This document shows positions 7,830-17,200 of a DNA stretch of 64,000 nucleotides, in pieces (the first letter of the stretch is position 1; each line of letters begins with the position of its first letter). Under the pieces are notes generated by a model. It had not been told where the DNA came from. It was given only the letters and a program-made list of their open reading frames with translations, and did not search any database. The translations under genes were made by a program, and so were the position numbers. The stretch is from Azotimanducus sp965199815 (GTDB lineage: Bacteria > Pseudomonadota > Gammaproteobacteria > Pseudomonadales > Azotimanducaceae), in NCBI GenBank assembly GCA_965199815.1, contig CBDATE010000007.1, positions 1 through 64,000 of the forward strand, read 5' to 3'.

Positions 7830-9626
7830 CTAATACAGGTCGCGTTGATAGCGACCGGCATCGCGAAGTTCTGCGAGTCGCGCCTCGGCACGCTCGCAGC
7901 CGAGCGCACCTTCCGATGCCAGCACCCCGAGGATGGCGGCGTGTACGTCTTCGCCCATGCCGGTGGCATCGCCGCACACATAGATGTGTGCACCTCGTTC
8001 GAGCCAATCATGGAGTCGTCGCCCTTGTTCGGCGATACGGTGTTGAACATACACCTTGTCCGCGCCGTCCCGGGAAAAGGCGAGGTCCAGATGATTGAGC
8101 ATGCCCTGCCTTCGCAGGTCGAGCCATTCCGACTGATACAGGAAGTCGGTGAAGAAGTTTCGGTCGCCGAAAACCAGCCAGTTTGCGCCCGTGTGACCGT
8201 GCTCCCTGCGATGCTCCATGAAAGCCCGGTAGGGAGCGACACCGGTGCCGGCACCGATCATGATGATGGGCGTTTGCGCGTCCTCCGGCAGGCGGAACTG
8301 TTCGTTGCGTTCGAGATGTACTGCAAGCGTGTCTGCGCCGCGCGCCATGCAGGTTGAAGCCGCCCCCCAGTGCATCCGTCCAAAGCGTTCGTATTGCACC
8401 ACGCCGACTGTCAGATGCGCTTCATCGGGGTTGGCATCCGGGCTCGAAGCAATCGAGTAGAGGCGCGGCGGCAATTCGCGCAATGTGTCCGCCAGCATCT
8501 GCGCGTTCCATTCGATTGGGTAGTGGATCAACAGGTCGATGACCTGATGGGTGTGCAGGAGGGTGTGCAGGGCATCGCGATCAATGCGCCGGGCTTCGAG
8601 CTGCGGATGCTGTGCCGCGAGCGTCTTGATGAGCGGCTGGCTGACAGCGGTGACCTCCAGATGGCGGAGAAGCGATTCCTCGAGTGTCAGGGGCTTGTCG
8701 TCAATCACGACCTCGGAGGCGCTGTCAAGCTGGAGCACATCAAGAATCTGTGCGACGACTTCAGGTGGGTTCTCGGGCAGAACACCCAGCGAGTCGCCGG
8801 GTAGATACTCGATACCGGAGCCTTCGAGATCGAGTTCGATATGGCGCACCTCCTTGCTCGAACCCCTGCCGGTGATGCGCTGATTGACCAGTACGCGGCT
8901 CGTGAAGCTGTGCGGTGCTGCACTTGCCATCGCACCCGGGACGGCATGCAGATGCGCGATGCGAGCAGTCGGTGCCTGTGCGCGGTTCTTCGCGGTCTGC
9001 AGGGCGCGCAGCGACCAGGCTTCGGCTGCAGTGCGAAAGTTGAGGTCGCAATCCACGCGCTCGAGTACGCGCTCGGCACCGAGAGCTGTCAGCCGCTCAT
9101 CAAGCCAGCGACCGACTTCACAGAAATCTGCATAGCTGGAGTCGCCCAGGGCCAGTACGCCATATTGCAACTTGGGGAATTGTGGTGTCGTGTCCGCTGC
9201 GAGGAAATCGAAGATCGCCTGGGTGCCCTCCGGCGGGTCGCCCAGCCCATGCGTCGCCACCACGAAGAAGGCGCGATGTATTTTCGCGAGGCGATGTGGC
9301 TGAAAGCCCTTCAGGTCCTGCAGGCGAGCGGCCATGCCGACTTCAGCCAGATGTTGATGCAGTGCTGCAGCCACCTGACGGCTGTTGCCGGTTTCAGAGG
9401 CGAAGAACACCGTCCAGAGTTCATCCTTTGCCGGTGGCTGGGCGATACTCGCAGCCGCTTCAGCTCCTGCTGCGGGCGCGCTGTGTGCAAGCGCCGCGAG
9501 GTATCCGCTCGTCCAGATGAGTTGCTCGCGTTCGAGACCGGACACCAGCGCACGAAGTTGCACGAGCGTGTCCTGAGTGACGGGTGTGTCTTGAGTGGCG
9601 GGCGCTTTTCGGGCAGGCAGGTTCAT
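7830..9626 (-). CDS. cysJ: CysJ, sulfite reductase flavoprotein alpha subunit
   Basis: Transfers electrons from NADPH through FAD and FMN to CysI. The 598 residues contain an N-terminal flavodoxin domain with the FMN loop SETGNSRQVA (about residues 77-86), the FAD-binding block PRLYSIASSPD and the NADPH-binding block GAGTGVAPYRAFMEHRRE. The C-terminus ends YQRDLY, close to the conserved C-terminal tail of the family. The start ATG overlaps the cysG stop by 4 bases (ATGA). cysI follows after 37 bp. A proline/threonine-rich N-terminal tail of about 20 residues precedes the helical start and may be non-functional or a late start. Confidence 0.96.
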   Translation of the reverse strand: MNLPARKAPATQDTPVTQDTLVQLRALVSGLEREQLIWTSGYLAALAHSAPAAGAEAAASIAQPPAKDELWTVFFASETGNSRQVAAALHQHLAEVGMAARLQDLKGFQPHRLAKIHRAFFVVATHGLGDPPEGTQAIFDFLAADTTPQFPKLQYGVLALGDSSYADFCEVGRWLDERLTALGAERVLERVDCDLNFRTAAEAWSLRALQTAKNRAQAPTARIAHLHAVPGAMASAAPHSFTSRVLVNQRITGRGSSKEVRHIELDLEGSGIEYLPGDSLGVLPENPPEVVAQILDVLQLDSASEVVIDDKPLTLEESLLRHLEVTAVSQPLIKTLAAQHPQLEARRIDRDALHTLLHTHQVIDLLIHYPIEWNAQMLADTLRELPPRLYSIASSPDANPDEAHLTVGVVQYERFGRMHWGAASTCMARGADTLAVHLERNEQFRLPEDAQTPIIMIGAGTGVAPYRAFMEHRREHGHTGANWLVFGDRNFFTDFLYQSEWLDLRRQGMLNHLDLAFSRDGADKVYVQHRIAEQGRRLHDWLERGAHIYVCGDATGMGEDVHAAILGVLASEGALGCERAEARLAELRDAGRYQRDLY

Positions 9627-11047
9627 GCTGACACCGCTTCGGGAAGTGAGACGGGTGAGTGTTCGTGAGCGCGCTCTGTTGGCGGTGACCTCAATTTCAG
9701 GCTATCTCCAACGAACAACATGGCCGGCGACCTGATTCCGTGTGCCTCGCCGATATCGGCTATATCAGCGAGGGTGCCTTCAAGAACGCGCTCATCCGGG
9801 GTAGTGCCTTGCTCGACGAGAATGGCTGGCGTGGCAGCCGACGCACCCGCGGCGATGAGTTGTCTGGCAGTGGCCCTCAGGCGGTGCATACTCATGTACA
9901 GCGCGAGCGTCTGGTCGCTGTCGGCGCAGGCGGCAAAGCTCGGCACACCGCCCTGTTCAATCACGCCGGTAGCCAGGATGATGCGGCTCGACACGCCTCG
10001 GTAGGTGAGCGGGATGCCGGCAGAGGCCGCACATCCCTGTACCGCCGATATGCCCGGAACAATCTCGAAGGGCAGGTTCGCAGCGCTCAAGGCGCGTGCT
10101 TCCTCGCCGCCACGACCGAAGATGAGCGGGTCGCCACCCTTCAATCGGCAGACCTTGTAGCCTTTGCGCACCAGGCGCACCAGCATGCGCGTTACATCGC
10201 GCTGGGTATGGGATTCTCCCGGTGCCTTGCCCACGCAGACGCGCTTTGCGTCTCTGCGCGCCAGGTCGAGCACTGCCTCGGAGACGAGCGCATCGTGCAG
10301 CACTATGTCGGCTTGTGCGAGCAGCTGATGGCCGCGCAGGGTCATGAGCCCGGCATCTCCGGGGCCTGCACCGACCAGCCAGGCCTCACCTTCTCCGGAG
10401 AAGACCCTGCCGGTGCCGAGCAGTTGCTTGAATGCCCGCCTGGCATGCGTCTCTCGACCGGCGAGCAAGTGGTTGGGTATCGGGCCGGAGAGAAGTTTTT
10501 CCCAGAAGCCGCGCCGTTCGTCAAGCGCCTTGATGCGTCTCTTGACTTCTGTTCTCCAGTGCCCGAGTTGCCTGGCCAGCACACCGAGCCTTGCTGGCAG
10601 CAGGGCTTCAATCTGTTGCTTGATGCGGCGGGCAAGCGTCGGTGACGTTCCACCTGTACCTATGGCGATGGTCACCGGGTGTCGATCAACTATGGCTGGA
10701 AAGAGAGCGGTGGAAATATCTGGCCGATCCACCACGTTGCACCAGAGTCCACGCGCATCGGCAGCCGACTTCACTGCACGATCAACCCGATCGATTCCGG
10801 TGGCAGCGATGACCAGATGTTGACCGTCGCACATGGAGGCCGTGAAGCCTGTGCGTATGAGGTCTATCTTGTGTGCGGATGTGTGTGGGTCGAGCGTCTC
10901 GAACCAGTCATTCATGTGCGGGGCAACCACCTTGAGCTCGGCACCGGCGCGCAGCAGCAAGCGCGCCTTGCGCTCGGCAACGCTACCGGCACCGACGAGC
11001 AGGCAGGACCTGGATGTGAGATCGAGAAATAGCGGGAGCTGTTCCAC
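9623..11047 (-). CDS. cysG: CysG, trifunctional siroheme synthase
   Basis: Makes siroheme for CysI. The N-terminal domain oxidises precorrin-2 and inserts iron (LPLFLDLTSRSCLLVGAGS, then AERKARLLLRAGA, and the VDRP segment). The C-terminal domain is the SAM-dependent uroporphyrinogen-III methyltransferase (VGAGPGDAGLMTLRG, VCRLKGGDPLIFGRGGEE). The GTG at 11045-11047 is chosen as start because it gives the family N-terminus (M)EQLPLFLDL and 474 residues; the frame stays open 14 codons further upstream without family similarity. It is the first gene of the sulfite reduction operon. The AT-rich 157 bp upstream, shared with the divergent autotransporter, must hold both promoters; a CysB site is plausible there but not demonstrated. 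Confidence 0.95.
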   Translation of the reverse strand: MEQLPLFLDLTSRSCLLVGAGSVAERKARLLLRAGAELKVVAPHMNDWFETLDPHTSAHKIDLIRTGFTASMCDGQHLVIAATGIDRVDRAVKSAADARGLWCNVVDRPDISTALFPAIVDRHPVTIAIGTGGTSPTLARRIKQQIEALLPARLGVLARQLGHWRTEVKRRIKALDERRGFWEKLLSGPIPNHLLAGRETHARRAFKQLLGTGRVFSGEGEAWLVGAGPGDAGLMTLRGHQLLAQADIVLHDALVSEAVLDLARRDAKRVCVGKAPGESHTQRDVTRMLVRLVRKGYKVCRLKGGDPLIFGRGGEEARALSAANLPFEIVPGISAVQGCAASAGIPLTYRGVSSRIILATGVIEQGGVPSFAACADSDQTLALYMSMHRLRATARQLIAAGASAATPAILVEQGTTPDERVLEGTLADIADIGEAHGIRSPAMLFVGDSLKLRSPPTERAHEHSPVSLPEAVSA

Positions 11048-11143
11048 TCGGGTGTCGCCAACCGAAATTGCACACCTAGTGTATAACAAAAAACGCTGTA
11101 CGTATCTTTTTTCTAATAGCTAAAAAGAATAGAAAGCGAATGT

Positions 11144-11167
11144 CCCAGACTTGTACCCAGACTTGTA
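11144..11167. repeat. Two perfect tandem 12-mers CCCAGACTTGTA
   Basis: CCCAGACTTGTA occurs twice head to tail in the divergent region between cysG and the autotransporter, about 40 bp before the candidate autotransporter ATG at 11205. Related degenerate units occur at 52131-52174. One possibility is an iteron-like binding site for a regulator; none is known. Confidence 0.6.
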
Positions 11168-11204
11168 CAATGATGGCATTCGTTTGCCAGATTGAGACAC
11201 CCCA

Positions 11205-11448
11205 ATGTCGCGTACGCTCATCCCCATGCTGGTATCCAGCAAAGTCCCGGGCAAGACCCTCGTGAACACAAGCTCGGTGAAGACAGTTTCGCGCCAGATT
11301 TGTCGCGAATCCTGTCACCACTCTACCCCCCCCCCCCCCCCCCCCTCTCGTACGCACCTCCCTCATCACCCTCTTCGCTTGCCTCACCCTGAGCGCCGCT
11401 GCACACGCGCAACCCTCCCTCAGCATCACCCCGGTCGCGGGCAACGGG
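11205..11448 (+). promoter_or_regulatory. 5' end of the autotransporter gene: out-of-frame start, poly-C tract, signal peptide
   Basis: In the frame of the autotransporter, sequence downstream of the poly-C tract encodes a convincing signal peptide, RTSLITLFACLTLSAAAHA followed by QPSLSI, that joins the passenger without a break. That frame has no ATG or GTG upstream: it meets TGA at 11278-11280. The nearest ATG with a long open frame (11205, MSRTLIPML) reads through the tract in a different frame and stops at 11483. Losing one C or gaining two would fuse ATG 11205 to the signal peptide and the whole passenger. This is the arrangement expected of slipped-strand phase variation; the state seen here would be OFF. 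No Shine-Dalgarno sequence is evident before 11205, so the start itself is uncertain. Confidence 0.6.
11326..11345 (+). repeat. Homopolymeric tract of 20 C
   Basis: An uninterrupted run of twenty cytosines lies between the candidate start codon and the signal-peptide core of the autotransporter gene. Runs of this length mutate by slippage and are also prone to sequencing miscounts, so the exact number should be treated as uncertain by one or two. Confidence 0.95.
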
Positions 11449-14270
11449 GTGACGGTCTCATCAAGCGATGCACAGCGCGGTGAGATAGACGAGGATGCCA
11501 CCTCCGGTGCGGTGACCCTCGAGGTCACCCTGTCCGAGTCCAGCACCGAGGCGGTGACCGTGGCCTACGCCACGGCGGACCTCTCCTCCACCGACACTGC
11601 CGTCTCGTCGAGCAGCATCGACCCCGCCACCGCAGGTGCCGACTACATCGCGGCCTCGGGCACCCTGACCTTCGCGGCGGGCGAGACCCGCAAGACCATC
11701 ACTGTGGCAATCAGCGACGATGTGAACCGCGAGCGGGATGAGCTCTTCAAGGTCGGCCTGAGCAGTGCGACGGGGGGCGCGAGCATCGCCACTACCGGGT
11801 CGGAGGCCACTATTCTCATTGATGACGACGACCCTCGTCCGAAGGCGACCATCACCGCCTCCGTGCCGGGCCTGACGAACACCGGAGCGCCGGGCGCGAC
11901 CAACGAGACCCCGGAGGGGTTCCTGAGCGTGGCGGAGGGCGACAGCGGCAACACCGACATCATCTTCACGGTGACGCTGGAAGGGACAGACTATGTGGAC
12001 ATAACCTTCGCCGTGGAGAGTACGGATGGCAGCGCTACCGGCAATGAGGACTACAGGAATGTGGGGTCGCGATCTCTTCCTGTCTTCGTCGATATCGCGG
12101 CAGGGCAGACCACAGGTACGTTCACGCTGTCGGTCTTCGGGGACGAGAACTACGAGCCCGACGAGACCATGTTCCTCCGATTCGTTAATAATTTTGGCGT
12201 GAACATCACCAACTCCGCCGCCGATATCTTTATCGTCGAGGTCACCATCACCAACGATGATCCGGTGATGGCCACTTCGGCATCGAACCTGCAAGCGCGC
12301 CCGGCCGGTTCCGGCAACCTGGCCGTCTCCTGGTCACCGGCCTTCGGTGCACCGAACGGCTACAGTGTGCGCTGGCGCAAGGCATCCGAGAGCGACACCG
12401 CCTTGAGTGCGGTGAACACCGTCACCGCCACCTCCTACACGATTACCGGCCTGGACAACGACACCAGCTATCACGTGCGATTGGACACCCGCAACCTGGC
12501 CAACGATGGCATAGCCTCGGGCACGAGCCTGACCACCGCTGCCACCCCCACGAGCGGGGCAGCACCGACGGTGACCGCCATTGCCAACCAGAGCGCACGG
12601 GTGGGTCAACCCTTCGAGGTAGATGTGGATGCCACGCCGGGCACGGCAGGCGACAGCCTCCAGTATCAGGCCGCCTCCAGCGCTCCGGCGGTGGCGACGG
12701 TGACCCCCACGGCGCTGACCGCCCACGATGCCAATAGTCAGGTGACGGTGACACCGGTGGCCGCAGGCACCGCGACCATCACGGTGACGGTGAGCGACGG
12801 CACGGAGGTGGACACAGAGACCTTCAACGTGACCGTCTCGCCCTCCCTCAGCATTGCCCCCGTCGCGGGCAACGGGGTGACGATTCCATCGAGCGATGCA
12901 CAGCGCGGTGAGATAGACGAGGATGCCGCCTCCGGTGCGGTGACCCTCGAGGTCACCCTGTCCGAGTCCAGCACCGAAGCGGTGACCGTGGCCTACGCCA
13001 CGGCGGACTTCTCCTCCACCGACACCGCCGTCTCGTCGAGCAGTATCGACCCCGCCACTGCGGGCACCGACTACACCGCGGCCTCGGGCACCCTGACCTT
13101 CGCGGCGGGCGAGACCCGCAAGACCATCACCGTGTCCATCAGCGACGATGTGAACCGCGAGCGGGACGAGCTCTTCAAGGTCGGTCTGAGCAGTGCGACG
13201 GGGGGCGCGGTTATCGCCAGTAGCGGGTCGGAGGCCACTATCCTCATTGATGACGACGACCCCTTTCCGAAGGCGACCATCACCGCCTCCGTGGCGGGCC
13301 TGATGAGCACCGGAGCGCCGGGCGCGACCCCCACGACCCCGGAGGGGTTTCTGAGCGTGGCCGAGGGCGACAGCGGCAACACCGACATCACCTTCACGGT
13401 GACGCTGGAGGGGACGGACTATGTGGGCACAACCTTCGTCGTGGAGAGTACGGATGGCAGCGCTACCGGCAATGAGGACTACAGGGATGTGCCCTTGGGT
13501 TCCGTCATTATAGCGGCAGGGCAGACCACAGGTACGGTCACGCTGTCGGTCGTCGGGGACGAGAACTACGAGCCCGACGAGACCATGTTCCTCAAATTCA
13601 CTCATAATCAACTCGCGGACATCACCAATTCTGCCTCCGCTCGCTTTCTCGTCGAAGTCACCATCACCAACGATGATCCGGTGATGGCCACTTCGGCATC
13701 GAACCTGCGAGCGCGCCCGGCTGGTTCCGGCAACCTGGCCGTTTCCTGGGACCCGGCCTTCGGTGCGCCGAACGGCTACAGTGTGCGCTGGCGCAAGGCA
13801 TCGGAGAGCGACACCGCCTTGACTGCGGTGAACACCGTCACCGCCACCTCCTACACGATTACCGGCCTGGACAACGACACCAGCTATCACGTGCGGCTGG
13901 ACACCCGCAACCTGGCCAATGATGGCATAGCCTCGGGCACGAGCCTGACCACCAATGCCACCCCCACGAGCGGGGCAGCACCGACGGTGACCGCCATTGC
14001 CAACCAGAGCGCACGGGTGGGTCAGCCTTTCGAGGTGGATGTGGATGCCACGCCGGGCACGGCGGGCGATAGTCTCCAGTATCAGGCCGCCTCCAGCGCT
14101 CCGGCGGTGGCGACGGTGACCCCCACGGCGCTGACCGCCCACGATGCCAATAGTCAGGTGACTGTGACACCGGTATCCGCAGGCACCGCGACCATCACGG
14201 TGACGGTGAGCGACGGCACGGAGGTGGGGACGGAAATCTTCGATGTGACCGTCTCGCAGGTGACCCTCGG
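11449..14270 (+). repeat. Two tandem copies of a ~1.4-kb Calx-beta/FN3/BIg unit
   Basis: The segment beginning at the SLSITPVAGNGVT encoding region (about 11414) is repeated from about 12841 (SLSIAPVAGNGVT) to about 14270 with high DNA identity, giving a period of roughly 1.43 kb. Inside each copy the order is Calx-beta, Calx-beta, FN3, BIg2-like. The close identity points to recent duplication or gene conversion. Confidence 0.8.
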
Positions 14271-17200
14271 CTATTCGGCACCGCCGCCGACCTTGACGGT
14301 GGATACGCCCATCACGGCGTTGACGGCAACGGCGGCGGGCTTCGGCAGCGCGACGGTCTCCTACGCGGTGACCACAGGTACGCTGCCCGCCGGGCTGAAT
14401 ATCAGTGCCACCACCGGGGCTATCACCGGTACGCCGACGGCGGCAAGCACCAGTACGGCGAAGGTGACAGTAACGGCGACTGCGGGCACCGGCATGGACA
14501 CGCAGACGGCGACGGCGGACATCACCTTCCCTGCGGTGGGCAAGGGCACACTGGCGAAGCCGACGAATCTGGCGGTGAAGCCCAACAGCAACACGCGCAC
14601 CGGCTTCACGGTGACCTGGGATGCAGTGCCCAACGCCGCGGGTTACACGGCGACGGCAACGCCGAGCGGTGGGTCTGCGGTGACCGGCACGGTGGATACA
14701 ACGGGCACCAACCCGGAGGCGGCATTCACCGGCTTGACGGCGAACACCGCCTACACAGTGACGGTGACGGCCACCGGCGATGCCAACTATTCAATGAGCG
14801 AGGCATCGGATGGGTTCGATGTGACCACGGCGGCCAATCAGGTTCCGACCGTGGGCACCGCGATTCCCGACCAGACGGCGACGGTAGGTACGACCTTCGA
14901 GTACAGCTTCCCGGCTGGCACCTTCAGTGATGCGGACAGCGACAGCCTCACCTACACGGCCCAGCAGACGGACGGCACCACGGATAGCGCGCTGCCGACC
15001 TGGCTGACCTTCACCGCCAGCGAGCGCAAGCTCGCGGGCACACCGCAATCCGGCGACATCGGTACGCTGATGGTGAAGGTGACGGCAAGCGACGGCATGG
15101 GTGGTTCGGTGAGTGACACCTTCAACATTGTGGTGTCGGTGGCGGACACCGCCCCCGCCTTCGCGAGTAGCGCGACCATCGCGGACAAGACCTTCACGGT
15201 GGATGCCGAGATCACCGCCTTCACCCTGCCGGAGGCGACAGGCGGCAACGGCACCATCGGCTACGCGCTGACCCCCGACCTGCCGACGGGGCTGAGCGTA
15301 GATACCTCCACGCGCGAGGTGAGCGGTACGCCGACGGCAGCAGCGAGTGCGGCGACCTACACCTGGCGGGCTTCGGACAGTGATTCGAACACCGCGAATA
15401 CGGATACGGCGGCGCTCACTTTTAGCGTGACGGTGGGCAAGGCCACGCTGGCGACACCGAGCAACCTGATGTTGAAAGCGAATACGCGGAGCAAGACCGG
15501 CTTCACGGTGATTTGGGATGCAGTGACGAATGCAACGGGCTACACGGCGACGGCCACGCCGAGCGGTGGGACTGCGGTAACCGGCACGGTGAGTGTGCCG
15601 AGTAGCGGCCCGGAGGCAGTGTTCACCGGCTTGACTGCGGGAACGACCTACACGGTGTCGGTGGTGGCCACGGGCAACACGGCCAATTACGAGGCCAGTA
15701 CAGCCGCGACGCTGAGTCAGGCGACGGCGGCCAACGCGGCACCGACAGTGGCCAACGTGATTCCCGATCAGACGGCGACGACAGGTACAGCCTTCAGCTT
15801 CACCCTCCCGGCGGGCACCTTCAGTGATGCTGACAGTGGCGACAGCCTCACCTACACGGCCCAGCAGACGGACGGGACGACGGACAGCGCGCTCCCGACC
15901 TGGCTGACCTTCACCGCGGGCACAGGTGTCTTCTCGGGTACGCCGACATCCACGGACACCGGAACGCTGTCGGTGAAGGTGACGGCGAGCGACGGCACGG
16001 ATTCGGTGAGCGACACCTTCGATATTGTGGTGTCGGTGGCGGACACCGCCCCCGCCTTCGCGAGTAGCGCGACCATCGCGGACAAGACATTCACGGTGGA
16101 TGCCGAGATAACCGCCTTCACCCTGCCGGAGGCGACAGGCGGCAACGGGACCATCAGCTACGCGCTGACCCCCGACCTGCCGACGGGGCTGAGCTTGGAT
16201 ACTGGAACGCGCGAGGTGAGCGGTACGCCGACGGCAGCAGCGAGTGCGGCGATCTACACCTGGCGGGCTTCGGACAGTGATTCGAACACCGCGGACAGCG
16301 ACAGCAGCGCGCTGACCTTCATGTTGACGGTGAACAAGGCCACGCTGGCGACACCGGTGGTGACGGTTTCGGCGCAGGACGGGAAATTGACGGCCAGCTG
16401 GGGAGGAGTAGCGAACGCGGCGAGTTACGAGGTTGAGTACAAGCAAAGCACATCGGAGACTTGGCTGAACAATGACGACGACACATCGCCGGCGGAGATT
16501 GACAGTCTGACCAATGGCACGGAATACGATGTGCGTGTGCGGGCGAAGGCGGCATCAGCTTCGACGAACTATGAGGATAGCCCGTGGTCGGAGGTGAAGA
16601 AGGGGACACCGGTCGAGACGGATGTGGCACCGAGCTTCGGTAGCGAGACTATTGCGGCGCAGACCTGGACGGTGGGTACGAATGTGGACCTGACCTTGCC
16701 AGCAGCGACGGGCGGCAACGGCACACTTACGTACACGCTCTCTCCCGACTTGCCAACGGGCGTGAGCCTGGATGCGACAACGCGCAAGGTGAGTGGCACA
16801 CCGACGGCGGCAGCGACCGAGGCCACCTACACCTGGCGGGCTTCGGACAGCGACAGCAACACGGCGAACACGGATACGGCGGCGCTCACTTTTAGCGTGA
16901 CGGTAGGCAAGGGAACGCTGGCGACACCGACCAACCTGGGGCTGAAGGCGGGTTCGCGGAGCAAAACCGGGTTCACGGTGACTTGGGATGCGGTGTCGAA
17001 TGCGACGGGCTACACGGCGACGGCTGTACAGGGGAGCAACACCTTCACCGGCGCGGTGACTGGCACCGAAGCAACCTTTACCGGGTTGGCGGTGAACACC
17101 ACCTACACGGTGTCGGTGGTGGCCACGGGCAACACGGCCAATTACGAGGCCAGCACAGCCGCGACATTGAATCAGGCGACGGCGGCCAACTCGGCACCGA

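Noticed and set aside
7793..8254. N-terminal extension of CysI up to 8254
   Set aside because: This part overlaps cysJ, is unlike sulfite reductases, and the ATG at 7792 gives the expected N-terminus and length.
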